A stretch of 64,000 nucleotides of DNA from Laspinema olomoucense D3b. Lineage in GTDB: Bacteria > Cyanobacteriota > Cyanobacteriia > Cyanobacteriales > Laspinemataceae. Below the pieces are notes generated by a model. That model was not told the DNA's origin, made no database searches, and saw only the letters and a program-made list of their open reading frames with translations. Positions 10,348-21,300 of this stretch are shown piece after piece. The position numbers and the translations under genes were made by a program. The DNA is taken from assembly GCF_025370785.1 (NCBI RefSeq), contig NZ_JAMXFA010000002.1:216414-280413 (forward strand), in the 5' to 3' direction. Numbering within the stretch: position 1 is the first letter of the stretch; every line of letters begins with the position of its first letter.

Positions 10348-11015
10348 TTAACTTTTAATGCTGCGATCGCCCAGGCAATCTCTTGAGCTATCCTCAACCG
10401 TTGCCGGTAATTTATAGCACAGATGCACTTGGGCGATCGCTTCGTGCCAATGGTCTTCAAATCAATAGCTGAGTAAAAAACCAGCCTGTTTTCCCACTTC
10501 TTGTCCTTTAGCTAAATTAGCCCAAATCGCCCCGCGCTGTCCAGGGGCCAACAGGGGATAGAGAATCTGAGCGCAAGTGAGGCCAACTTGGAGAGGGGGC
10601 TGACATTAAAGGGGTTGAGCCGATTTTTTGTGAGATGGGTGACCTACTCGCGCCGGAAAGTGCCGGGAGGATACTGTAACAATTGTTCCACCTTAATCTC
10701 GGGATAGTATCCCGTTACCCCAGCAAAGGTGGGAGCCCGATTCCCATTAGCTTTGGCACCCAAAGCATCCGCCTGGAATAGAGCCAAATCACCTAATTTC
10801 CCAGATTTCTGGTAGAGTTGAAAGGCGCGATCGAGCGGTTTAACGTGAATGCCCAGAGCGGGAAAACATCGAGATAGACTGCCGCCATTCTAATTCAGAT
10901 TAGCCAGGGACTGCCACCGCTGTTCAGCGGGAAATCCCCAAAAGACGAAGCGACGGAAATTATACTTTTTGTAAAGTGGAGCAAAAGCGCGGTCACCCCT
11001 GGAGTAAAATTGGTC
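10348..11015 (-). pseudogene. Decayed coding region of unknown family
   Basis: Reading the minus strand from 11015 gives protein-like sequence broken by stops and one frame change. Segments are: DQFYSRGDRAFAPLYKKYNF... to RWQSLANLN; a TAG; NGGSLSRCFPALGIHVKPLD... to LLQYPPGTFRRE; a TAG at 10644-10646; VTHLTKNRLNPFNVSPL; then in another frame QVGLTCAQILYPLLAPGQRG... to AGFLLSY; a TGA; FEDHWHEAIAQVHLCYKLPA... to a stop at 10348. No start codon or ribosome site is evident. The order YPPGTF ... GKQAGFLLS ... W(H)EAIAQV faintly recalls Coq4-like proteins, but the zinc motif expected there is absent, so the family stays open. Neighbouring genes are intact. Confidence 0.6.
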
Positions 11016-11113
11016 TCAAACAAAACCACCGGCCCTATATCCAGACCACTCGCATGAGGAGAAGCTGAACCCGGAATCCCATGAGATAGCAACTGATACA
11101 AATCCTCAGAGTC

Positions 11114-13018
11114 ATGAAAATAATTCTAGTTGAAGATGATGAACCCGCCAGTGCCGCGCTTTCCGTTGCCTTGAGAAAGCAAAACTATAGCGTAGAAGCG
11201 GCAGCCGATGGGGAAACGGCCCTGGAACTGGCAACGATGTTGGAATGCGACCTAATTTTACTCGACTTAGTAATTCCCAAACTGGATGGAATCAGCTTGT
11301 GCCGGAAACTGCGGGAACAAGGCTATCAAAAACCCATCCTGCTGCTGACGGCGAAGGATTCTCCCCAGGATATTGTCACCGGGTTGGATGCGGGGGCGGA
11401 TGATTATGTAGTCAAACCCTATAATCTCTCGGAACTGATGGCGCGGATTCGGGCCTTGCTACGCCGGGGGGCGGCCCCAGTGACCGAGACCCTAACTTGG
11501 TTAGACTTGTGCTTGAACCCAGTCTCTGGGGAAGTCACCTGGAATGGGCAATCTTTGGGGGTGACAGCGACGGAATATAAGCTCTTGGAACTATTTTTGA
11601 GAAATCCGCAACGGGTGTTTAGTCGCAGCGCCATTATCGATCGCCTCTGGTCCTTTGATGATTCCCCCACGGAAAATGCGGTTACCGTTCATATTAAAGA
11701 CCTGCGGCAGAAATTCAAAGCGATCGGCCTTGACAAAGATCCCATTGAAACCGTGTACGGGCTCGGGTATCGACTCAAACCCGCCACGGAGCAAAATCCC
11801 GAGACCCCCGAAGGTGAAACAGCCCGAAAGCAGAAGACTCCTACCCCGGCCAAAAAATTACAAGCGATCGCCTCCATCGGCCAAATTCTGGAAAAATATC
11901 GACCCCGGTTAAACGAACAAATTGCCCTATTAAGGCAAGCCTACAACGCTCTAGCTGCGGGAAAACTCACCGATAAACTCCAGCAACAAGCCATCCAGGA
12001 AGCCCATAAACTGGCCGGGTCCTTGGGTCCCTTCGGATATTTAGAAGGCTCCAACCTGGCGCGGAAAATTGAATACCTGCTGATGTCATCAACCCCCCTA
12101 GGGACTTCCGAAACGGACCAGTTAGAGCAACTAACCCGAGGGTTAAGCGAAGAACTGACCAAACCCCCCACCGAGAGCAGCCTAGAAGTCCCCTCCCCGG
12201 CCAAAGCACGGACCCTGCTGGTCGTTGATCCCGATCGCGCGATCGCCACTGCCCTCAACGCCCAAGCTGCTAACTTAGGAATAGGGGTAGAAAGCGCCTT
12301 CACCCTCACCTCCGCGCGTCAAGCGATCGCCCGGACAACCCCGGACCTGATTCTCCTGGATATCGCCTGTCCCGAAACCAGCACCTCCCCCGGGGAAAAA
12401 GCCGGACTGCGATGGTTGCAGGAAGTCGCCCACCAATTTCCCACCCTACCGATTCTAGTTTTTAGCACCCTGGATAACCTCGCCGATCGCGTCGCCGTTT
12501 CGCGCTGTGGAGGACGGGGATTTTTGCTCAAACCTGCCTCCAGCGACCAAATTTTAAAAGCGATCGCCCAAGTCCTGCCGCCCACAGCCACCCCAGAAGC
12601 CAAGGTCCTGATCGTCGATGACGACGGAGCAGCCCTCGCCGTGATGAAAGAACTCCTGCAACCCTGGGGACTCGAAGTCACCACCCTAGACAATCCTGAA
12701 AAATTTTGGGAGATTTTGACCGCTGTTGCCCCACACCTGCTGATTTTGGATCTAGAAATGCCAAAATTTAATGGCATTGACCTCTGTCAAGTCGTTCGAC
12801 AAGATCCAAACTGGGGGGACCTGCCGATTTTAGTCGTCACCGCTCACACCGATGCTCAATCCCTGCGCCAGGTATTTGCCGTAGGGGCCGATGATTTTAT
12901 TGGCAAACCGATTGTAGGGCCCGAATTAGTCACGCGCATTACCAGCCGGATCGAACGCGATCGCTTTCGGCAACAACTGGAAGCTCTCAAACACAAAACA
13001 AAAGAACAGCAGCCATGA
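11114..13018 (+). CDS. Response regulator: REC - OmpR-type DNA-binding - HPt - REC - REC
   Basis: 634 aa. REC1 at 1-120 (phospho-acceptor Asp51), then an OmpR/PhoB winged helix at about 130-225 (TATEYKLLELFLRNPQRVFS, ENAVTVHIKDLRQK, VYGLGYRLKP). An HPt domain follows at about 255-345 with His298 in EAHKLAGSLG. REC2 spans about 375-495 (Asp416; degenerate, without an acidic pair at its start) and REC3 500-625 (Asp546). One chain thus holds a DNA-binding output plus relay parts. It ends in a 4-bp ATGA overlap with the histidine kinase at 13015, its likely partner. The target promoters and the signal are unknown. Confidence 0.93.
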   Translation: MKIILVEDDEPASAALSVALRKQNYSVEAAADGETALELATMLECDLILLDLVIPKLDGISLCRKLREQGYQKPILLLTAKDSPQDIVTGLDAGADDYVVKPYNLSELMARIRALLRRGAAPVTETLTWLDLCLNPVSGEVTWNGQSLGVTATEYKLLELFLRNPQRVFSRSAIIDRLWSFDDSPTENAVTVHIKDLRQKFKAIGLDKDPIETVYGLGYRLKPATEQNPETPEGETARKQKTPTPAKKLQAIASIGQILEKYRPRLNEQIALLRQAYNALAAGKLTDKLQQQAIQEAHKLAGSLGPFGYLEGSNLARKIEYLLMSSTPLGTSETDQLEQLTRGLSEELTKPPTESSLEVPSPAKARTLLVVDPDRAIATALNAQAANLGIGVESAFTLTSARQAIARTTPDLILLDIACPETSTSPGEKAGLRWLQEVAHQFPTLPILVFSTLDNLADRVAVSRCGGRGFLLKPASSDQILKAIAQVLPPTATPEAKVLIVDDDGAALAVMKELLQPWGLEVTTLDNPEKFWEILTAVAPHLLILDLEMPKFNGIDLCQVVRQDPNWGDLPILVVTAHTDAQSLRQVFAVGADDFIGKPIVGPELVTRITSRIERDRFRQQLEALKHKTKEQQP

Positions 13019-15828
13019 AGGGCATTTCCGACTGGGATAAAAGCCAAGCACAACTGATTGCCGAACTCCAAGAACTTCGCCAGGAAGTTCATCGCCTGGG
13101 CGGGGAGACCCTCATGCCGCAGGAATCCCTAGCCTCAATCCCCTTATCGGCTCATGAAAATCGGGTTCGGAATATCCTAAATCTCGCCCCCCTTCCCCTG
13201 ATGATCCATACCCAAAATGGGGAAATCATCCAAATCAACAAAGCCTGGACCGATCTCACCGGATATCATCATAGTGATATTCCCACCATCGCCGACTGGG
13301 CTCGGCAAGCTCATCCCGACTGCTCCCAAGAAGTGCAAACTGCCATTGCCGAGCTCTACGATTTGCAGGAACAGATCATCTGCACTGCAGAATACACCAT
13401 CACCACCAAAACTGGGCAACACCGGACCTGGCAGTTTACCTGTGCCACCCTGGGAACCCTCGCCGATGGGCGGCGAGTTGCCATTAGTATGGCAACGGAT
13501 ATTACCGATCGCAAACAAACCGAAGCTTTGCTGCAACAAACCAATCTGGAACTCGAAACCCGAGTCGCCGAACGGACCGCACAACTCAGGGCCCTCACCG
13601 ATCGCCTGCAACAGGAACTGAGCGAACGTCAGCAGACTGAGCAACTCCTGCAACAACAAGCCCAGTTGTTAGAGTTAGCTCACGATACCATCCTTACCCG
13701 AGACCTCAACGGTCGAATCACCTTCTGGAACCGGGGTGCAGAACGAATGTATGCCATTTCCAAATCCGAGGCGATCGGGCAAATGTATGACCAAATCCTC
13801 GCCTCCCAATTTCCCCAACCCCGGGCTGAAATCGAAGCCGAACTCCTGAGTGTGGGATACTGGGAAGGGGAAATTACCCATACCCCACCCCACGGCACCC
13901 CCTTGATCGTGGCTTCGCGCTGGGTCTTGCAGTATAATGAATTTCAAGAACCCCTGCAAGTTCTGGAAATTAACAACAATATTACCCGTCGCCAACAAGC
14001 CGAAGCGGACCTGCGCGAAAGTGAGTTTCGCTTCCGTCAGTTGGCGGAAAATATCCGAGAGATCTTCTGGAGTGCAGATCTCAAGCGCCAAGAATTGCTC
14101 TATATCAATCCAGCTTATGAGACAATGTGGGGTCGCAGTTGTGAAACACTGTATCACAATCCCTACGACTGGCTGGATGCAATTCATCCCGAAGACCGTC
14201 CCCGCGTCGAACAGGGGATGAGTCAAAAATATTTAAACGGGGAATATGACCAAGAGTATCGGATCTTGCGCCCCGATGGTTCCCTGCGCTGGATTCACTC
14301 TCGCGCTTTTCCCATTCGGGATCAGGCCGGAAAATTAGTGAAAGTGGCGGGACTGGCAACGGATATCACCGATCGCAAAACCGCAGAACGAGCGCTCCAA
14401 GCTTCCCAAGCGCGATTAGCTGGGCTGGTGGAAATTGCCCCAGATGGCATCATTTCCGTGGATGCTCACCAACGAATTACTTTATTTAATCAAGGTGCCG
14501 AACGCATTTTTGGCTATGATGCAGCCCAGGTTCTAGGTCAACCCCTGGACCTGCTAATGCCGAGGGACAATGAATGCAATCACCGTTTCTTCGTGGAGTA
14601 TTTTAGCAAAACCTCGGGTCAAACTTCCTCCAGGGGAGACCGGACTGAAATCATTGCCCTTCGTTCTGATGGGACGGAGTTTCCCGCCGAAGCTTCGATT
14701 TCTAAGTTGGAGATTGATGGGGAACAAATTTTTACGGCAATTTTGCGAGATATTAGCGATCGCAAACGCACCGAAGCGGCTTTATCGCAACTGGCGGCGA
14801 TCGTTGAGGATTCTGAGGATGCAATTTTGAGCAAAACCCTGGAGGGGATAGTGGTGAGTTGGAATGCCAGTGCCCAAAGGTTATTTGGCTACTCTCCAGC
14901 CGAGGCGATCGGTCAGTCGATCTTCTCCCTGATCGTACCACCCGATCGCCACCAAGAGGAAACCACTCTGCTGCAGAAAATTGCCGAGGGTGAATCGGTG
15001 CAACAGTTTGAAACTGTGCGGATGCGAAAGAATGATACTCCGATTCATGTGGCCTTGACGATTTCTCCGGTGAAAGATGGCCAGGGAAAGATTATCGGGA
15101 TTTCCACGATCACCCGGGACATTAGCGATCGCCATCAAATTGAGCGGATGAAAAATGAATTTATCTCAATTGTTTCTCACGAAATTCGCACACCTCTCAC
15201 TTCGATTCGCGGGGCGATCGGCCTTTTGGCCAGTGGGATTTATCAAAATAAGCCTGATCGCGTCCAGCGAATGCTAGAAATTGCCCTCACCGACAGCGAT
15301 CGCTTGGTGCGTCTGGTTAATGATATCCTGGATTTAGAACGTCTGGAGTCCGGTCGTCTGGAATTAGTGAAGAACCGCTGTGATGCGGCCAAGGCGATCG
15401 CCCAAGCGGTAGAAGGTGTTCAGGCGATCGCCGACAAGGAAGGAGTCCGCTTCTCCTTACCCCCCGTTACCGCCACCGTCTGGGCCTCTCCCGATGCCCT
15501 TCAGCAAGTTTTGACTAATTTGCTCAGTAATGCCATTAAATTTTCTCCCCCTCAAAGTATCATTACCCTCACCGTTCAACCCCAATGGCAAGGGGTTCTA
15601 TTCGCCGTCCGAGATTCCGGTCGAGGAATTCCACCGGATAAACTAGAGATGATTTTTAACCCCTTCCAGCAGGTAGATGCCTCCGACTCCCGGCAAAAAG
15701 GGGGAACAGGTTTAGGATTGACCATTTGTCAGCGCATCATCCATCAACATGGAGGCCGCTTATGGGTCGAAAGTACCCTCGGTCAGGGAAGTACCTTTTA
15801 CTTTACCCTACCCGATCCTCCCAGTTGA
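13015..15828 (+). CDS. Multi-PAS sensor histidine kinase
   Basis: 937 aa, no obvious membrane segment. A short N-terminal coiled coil, then about five PAS units (near 55-165, 215-325, 340-460, 470-585, 595-710), several ending in DITDRK or DISDRK. The dimerisation box has His722 in SIVSHEIRTPLTS, the N-box is LTNLLSNAIKF, and the G-boxes are DSGRGIPPD and GGTGLGLTICQ. Complete kinase core with no C-terminal receiver, so phosphate probably passes to the multi-receiver regulator encoded just upstream, whose stop codon it overlaps (ATGA). PAS ligands cannot be told from sequence. Confidence 0.95.
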   Translation: MKGISDWDKSQAQLIAELQELRQEVHRLGGETLMPQESLASIPLSAHENRVRNILNLAPLPLMIHTQNGEIIQINKAWTDLTGYHHSDIPTIADWARQAHPDCSQEVQTAIAELYDLQEQIICTAEYTITTKTGQHRTWQFTCATLGTLADGRRVAISMATDITDRKQTEALLQQTNLELETRVAERTAQLRALTDRLQQELSERQQTEQLLQQQAQLLELAHDTILTRDLNGRITFWNRGAERMYAISKSEAIGQMYDQILASQFPQPRAEIEAELLSVGYWEGEITHTPPHGTPLIVASRWVLQYNEFQEPLQVLEINNNITRRQQAEADLRESEFRFRQLAENIREIFWSADLKRQELLYINPAYETMWGRSCETLYHNPYDWLDAIHPEDRPRVEQGMSQKYLNGEYDQEYRILRPDGSLRWIHSRAFPIRDQAGKLVKVAGLATDITDRKTAERALQASQARLAGLVEIAPDGIISVDAHQRITLFNQGAERIFGYDAAQVLGQPLDLLMPRDNECNHRFFVEYFSKTSGQTSSRGDRTEIIALRSDGTEFPAEASISKLEIDGEQIFTAILRDISDRKRTEAALSQLAAIVEDSEDAILSKTLEGIVVSWNASAQRLFGYSPAEAIGQSIFSLIVPPDRHQEETTLLQKIAEGESVQQFETVRMRKNDTPIHVALTISPVKDGQGKIIGISTITRDISDRHQIERMKNEFISIVSHEIRTPLTSIRGAIGLLASGIYQNKPDRVQRMLEIALTDSDRLVRLVNDILDLERLESGRLELVKNRCDAAKAIAQAVEGVQAIADKEGVRFSLPPVTATVWASPDALQQVLTNLLSNAIKFSPPQSIITLTVQPQWQGVLFAVRDSGRGIPPDKLEMIFNPFQQVDASDSRQKGGTGLGLTICQRIIHQHGGRLWVESTLGQGSTFYFTLPDPPS

Positions 15829-16943
15829 AGGGAGAATCCGGTCTGACCCGTCCAAGTTTTTGACCTGAAGTTTCTTTATCGTTTCTTCATGTTGATGGGA
15901 TAATTTAAACATTAATAGACAACGCTTAGGTTGATTGAAAGCACTTGAGGCCCACAATCTTTGTCTATGAAATTCTTAACTTCAATGCTCATCCTCTATT
16001 CCCAAAACCTTATTTATATCCGGTTTGCTCGCTCCCCTACACTGACCTAACCTCCTTTCCCCCCAAACCACCTCTCCGAATGCCCTCTCCTAAAAGGAGA
16101 GGGAGAATAATCCATTTTTTTAGGGCTGTACGGGGGAGAAGAGGAAGAAAGAAATTTTTAGGGTAATCCAACCGAGTTGATATTAAATAGACCTCTTGCA
16201 AAAAAAAGGATTGATCCCCCTTTCCCCCCCTTTAAAATGCCAATCGGCTTTAAAGAATTTTGCCAGAAGTCTAATAATTGAATTTAAAGCAAGGCGGTTA
16301 AAATCGATCGCAATATTGGCCGGTTTTGAGCGGTTAGAAAGGGACCCGGGGAAGGACTGGGATAGAGGGCGTAGAACCCGGGTTTTTTGACCAAATTTCT
16401 GCACTCTTTGCCCTTCTGTCACCGATCTGAATTCCTTTGAGCGAGGGCCGACTCCGAGGAGGTCCCGTCACAGCAGGTAGGGTGATTGATAAATTCCCCT
16501 TAACAGGGTGATTTAAAACGCTTATACTCACCGGCTCAACGGTGAATGAATTCCGGGGAGGGGCGATCCTCTGCGCTTTAAGAACCTGGGTTTTTGTCTA
16601 CAAATGATGACTTTCAAAGGGCAAACCCGGATTAAACTCAGGGTTAGTGATCCCGGCATCAACTTAGGTTGATAAAATTCAGTCATTGACAAATTCTCCA
16701 GGATCATAGAGAATCTTTCCGGGAAGGGGGAAGGCACTCTAGTCCATTCCCTAGGCTGCATTAGGATTAGGATATAATACCCAAAGAAAATGTTTCAGGG
16801 GTAACACAGTAAATAGAAAAGAATGGGGAAAACCCAAAGGGTTTTATCCAATTCCATCCAGTTGGAAAATGTCGCCCCTCGTCGCCCCGTTTAAACCCGG
16901 TTGAGTGCCATTTCCCTAATGTTTATGTGACTTAGAGGTGGCT
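15829..16943. other. Long spacer with dispersed repeats
   Basis: 1.1 kb without a supported gene. It holds a hairpin CCCTCTCC-TAAAA-GGAGAGGG (16083-16103), a GACCTCTTGCAAAA motif near 16192, and two copies of an ACCCGGGTTTTTTGACCAAAT-like motif (about 16371-16396 and 16581-16605). Open frames here (15945-16166, 16183-16422, 16334-16531, 16528-16761) look like chance. The promoter of the receiver gene at 16944 should be at the right end. Confidence 0.55.
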
Positions 16944-17321
16944 ATGAATGATAAACTAATCTTAGTGGTGGATGATGAAATTACCGTTCGAGAGGTAGTG
17001 CAAATCTGCTTAGAAGACCTCGGGGGATGGCGAGTGTTATTAGCGCCCTCGGCTCAACATGGCTTAAAGCTGGCTGCCACGGAGCAACCCGATGCGATCG
17101 TGCTGGATATTTCTATGCCAGGAATGGATGGCTTTGCTTTTCTGGAGCGCCTCAAAGGAAACCCCTTATCCAGGTCAATTCCGGTCGTTTTATTGACAGC
17201 CAAAGCACTTTGGTTTACACAGCATCAGCTTGAGCAGTTAAAAGTCGCCGGTGCTATTTCTAAACCCTTCAATTCTCTCACCCTATCCCAGACGATCTCT
17301 ACCATGCTGGGCTGGGAATAG
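16944..17321 (+). CDS. Single-domain response regulator (CheY-like)
   Basis: 125 aa, only a receiver domain: acidic pair in VVDDE (Asp10-Asp11), phospho-acceptor Asp55 in VLDISMPG, Thr in LLTAKA, Lys in ISKPFN. The ATG at 16944 follows AGAGG at 16934-16938 and beats the GTG at 16938. Without an output domain it probably works by protein contact or as a phosphate shuttle. It sits alone between the kinase at 13015-15828 and the giant multi-kinase at 18395, with about 1 kb on either side, so its cognate kinase is not shown by operon structure. Confidence 0.93.
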   Translation: MNDKLILVVDDEITVREVVQICLEDLGGWRVLLAPSAQHGLKLAATEQPDAIVLDISMPGMDGFAFLERLKGNPLSRSIPVVLLTAKALWFTQHQLEQLKVAGAISKPFNSLTLSQTISTMLGWE

Positions 17322-18394
17322 GCGGATCAGGGTGATCTTCTTCTGGGGAGTTACCAAGACGGTCTTTATAATTTCTTTACTTTTTTGGGATAGCCTCTTC
17401 AGTTGTCTCTTCCCGAGGGTAACCCTTCAGAGGGTTACAGAGTCCTGACCTGCTAAAACTCCCCGGGTCCTGACCTCATCTGCACAAACTTCAGCGGGTT
17501 ATTTACTCATAGGCCGCAAATCCAGAGTTTTGTAGGGGCTTTGTTGCCCGTTAGGGGAAGTCAGGTTGGGCAACTTCTTTTATTCAGGAAGGAACACTCA
17601 TGGTTATAATTAAGATACCCATATTATGCTTCATCTGTGTAAGCAAACCCCAGGTAACTTATGACCAACAAAAAATTATACGTTTAGAATCTTACTCTGT
17701 CAAGAACAAGATATCCAGCCCAATCGGTGCGGATTTCTAAGCCGATTCCGTTGCTAACTCAATTCAGGGAGGCAGTCGCCTTCATTGTTTCACCCCATGC
17801 CCTCGGGGAAGAAACAATGCAGGGGATAGTAATAACTCCGTCGGGAAACAGGAGGCTTGACTTTCCTGTAGAGAGGCGGAATTTATCCCTGGGGACCGTT
17901 GTATGATATTTCCTCCGGTTAATATACCCGTGATTCATCCAGGGACTTGAATGAATCAGGGGAGAGTTGCTTAAGAACTTGTGCAAGCCAACTTCGTAAA
18001 GGACTGGGGCTTTTCATGGGGAAATAACCCTATCTGTGGGTGGGGTAGTAGATGAAAAGTACCTTCTATCCCTACTTTAGTTAAGGGCGCAGTCCAGTTT
18101 CAGAACAAGGCTCCACGGTGGAGGGAACATTAAACGGCCCTAACTCCGAGTCAATGCTCGGGGGGGGAACCCGATTAGCTCAGTGCGATCGCCCAAATTG
18201 TTGGATCAGTACAGTATGAGATTTTATAGCCCAAAAACCGGGTTTGACCGTCCCCCTGTCTGGAGTCTGAATGACTAAAGCAGGGGTCAAGAAACCCCAG
18301 GGTCTTCCTTCTACTGTACCGACCTCATCCAAGCGATCGCCGGTGGAATTTGCTCAGAACTCAATCAATTTTTTTTGCTGGACATCGAGGTTTA
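17322..18394. other. Long spacer before the giant kinase gene
   Basis: About 1.07 kb, no gene supported (an open frame at 17759-17986 on the minus strand has no family signal). Contains a hairpin GTAACCCT-TCAG-AGGGTTAC at 17419-17438 that may end the receiver transcript, and a CAAAAACCGGGTTTGACC dispersed-repeat copy near 18232-18249. Confidence 0.55.
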
Positions 18395-21300
18395 ATGATT
18401 ACCCTTTCAGACGTTCGTTTAACCCAAAAACTTTACGAAAGCAGTAATTCTGAAGTCTATCGCGGCTATCTTACAGCTTCGGGACAAGCCGTGATTTTGA
18501 AAATGCTGAGAAAGGCTTATTTTTCCCCAGAACGATTGGGGTGGTTTTGGCGGGAATATGAAGTAACGCGATCGCTCAATTTAGCCGGAATCCCACGAGT
18601 TTATGAGTTCAGCAGCGAGGGAAGTAGCCCCTTTTTTCTCATAGAAGATTTTGGGGCTGAATCCTTAAATCGGTTAAAAATTGCCGGAAAACTGGAACTG
18701 AAAGATTTTTTTAACTTGGCCATTGCCATCACTGAAATTCTCTCACAAATTCACGAGCATAACATCATTCATAAAGACATTAACCCCAGTAACATTGTCT
18801 TAAATCCCCAGACTGGACAAGTCAAAATTATTGATTTTGGGATTTCAGCAGTGTTATCCCAGGAAAATCCGAGTTTTCAAAATGCCAATCGTCTCGAAGG
18901 CACTTTATCCTATATGTCCCCGGAACAAACCGGGCGCATGAATCGCTGCATTGACTATCGCACCGATTTTTATTCCCTGGGGGTCACCTTTTACTATCTC
19001 TTAAGCGGCATCTTACCTTTCCAGAGTGAGGATCCGATGGAATGGGTTCATAGTCATATTGCCAAACCGCCGATTTCTCTGAAGACTATTCTACCCCAAA
19101 TACCCGCCACTGTGTCCAACTTAATTGCCAAATTAATGGCCAAAAATGCTGAAGATCGCTATCAATCGGGAGGGGGATTGAAGGCGGATTTAGAAGAATG
19201 TCTGCGCCAGCTTCAGACTAACAAAACGATTAAAACCTTTTCCCTGGGACAGCAGGACCGTTCAAACCGATTTCAATTACCCCAACAGTTGTATGGGCGG
19301 GAAGCTCAAATTCAGACCTTATTGGAAGCCTTTGAGCGCACTGCCGAGGGGAATCGGGAACTGATTCTTGTGGCGGGATATGCGGGGGTTGGTAAATCCG
19401 CTTTAGTTCGAGAAGTTCATAAACCGATCGCCGGTAAACGGGGTAACTTTATTGCGGGAAAATTTGACCAATACCAAAGAAATATTCCTTATTTAGGGCT
19501 GATTCAAGCCTTCAATGAGTTTTGTAATTTTATTTTAGGGGAACCGGAAGCTGTCTTTGAACAATGGCGCAGTCGCATTTTAGCCGCCCTAGGTCATACA
19601 GGGCAGGTTTTAATTGAGATGATTCCGAATTTAGAAAAAATTATCGGACCTCAACCTCCTGTGGGGGATTTGGGGGGACAAGAAGCCCAAAATCGGCTGC
19701 ATTGGGTGGTTCAAAACTTTTTAAAAGCCCTGTGCGATCGCGAACATCCACTGGTGATTTTTCTCGATGATCTCCAGTGGTCAGATCTGGCTTCTTTAAC
19801 CCTGTTGGAGGCGATTTTAAGCGATCGCGATTTGCAATTTTTGTTGGTGATTGGGGCCTATCGGGATAACGAAGTCGATGGAACTCATCCTTTGATGATG
19901 ACGAAGGCACATTTGGAAACAGAATTCCCCAACTTAATTACAATCGCCCTGGACAATCTGACTTCTTCTGATGTGGCGGACTTAATAGCAGCCACATTGC
20001 ATTCCCCTCAATCCTTGGTGCAACCCTTAGCCGAGTTAGTCTCTGAAAAAACTGGGGGTAATGCATTTTTTACCTTAGAATTTTTGAATTCCCTTTATCA
20101 GGAAAGGTTGATTTTTTTAAGCAGCGATCGCCAAAATTGGACCTGGAATTTAGCCGAAATAGAAGCCCGAGAGATTACGGATAATGTAGTAGTTTTAATG
20201 GCGAGTCAACTGGTTAAATTTAGCCCGGAAACCCAAACCATCTTACAGCTTGCCGCTTGTATTGGCAGTCCCTTTGATTTGGAAACCTTAAGCCGAATTG
20301 CGCGATCGCAGCCGGAAGTCGTATTAAACCAGTTATTTGCAGCCCTGCAAAGTGGATTGGTGATTCCCTTAAATGAAAATTATAAACTGTTGCCGTTGCT
20401 TCCCAAAATTGACAGCGAGAAAATTAAGTTTAAATTTTTGCATGACCGGGTTCAACAAGCGGCCTACTCTTTAATTCCCGAAGCCCAACGGCCCGCGAGA
20501 CACTTAGAAATAGGTCGCTTGCTACAGGATAACGTGAATCCGTTGCAACTCTCCCTGGATGACCCATCCGCTTCCTTACCGGAAACCCTATTTATTAGGG
20601 TTAATCATCTCAATCAGGGCAGCGAGTTGATGACGGACAAAACGGAGAGAATAGACCTAGCTTACCTCAATTTATGGGCCGGTAAAAAAGCCAAATTAGG
20701 CAGCGCTTATAGTCTGGCTACCCAGTATTTCAAGTCCGGTTTGAGCCTATTACCGCCCCAGAGTTGGCAGACCCATTATGACCTGACCCTCCAGCTTCAT
20801 CTGGAAGCCGTAGAAGCGGAATATTTAACCACTCATTATCCTGAAGTTGAAGCCCTGGCAGCGGTGGTCCTCAACCAGGGCCGAACTCTTTTAGAACGGG
20901 TCAAGGTTTATCAAATTTTGATTCAACTGTATAGTGCAATTAACCAGCTTCAAAAAGCCGTTGATACCAGTTTAATAGTTTTGCAAATGTTGGGGGTTCC
21001 CCTGGCTGAATCCGGATCAATTCAGTGGGATCTGGCGGAATTATCCCGTCTTCCTTTGATGGAAGAACCGGATAAATTAGCGGCGATGCAGATTTTAATG
21101 AGCGTCTGGGGGACGGCTATCATTGTGACGCCGGAATGGGTCTCCAGAATGGCCTTGACGATGGTTAAGCTTTCCCTGGAATATGGAAATTCGCCCTTGG
21201 CTGCCTTTGCTTATGCCTATTATGGGTTTAATCTTTGTGGTACAGGAGAGATAGAACGAGGGTATCAGTTAGGGCAGATTGCTTTGGAATTATTAAAGCA

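Noticed and set aside
10895-11101. 68-aa minus-strand open frame
   Set aside because: It covers the decayed gene in a different frame; the protein-like reading is in the other frame.
15945-16761. Several 60-80 aa open frames in the spacer
   Set aside because: Low-complexity or repeat-derived translations, overlapping on both strands, with no ribosome sites.
17759-17986. 75-aa minus-strand open frame
   Set aside because: No recognisable sequence, no ribosome site; spacer-like composition.
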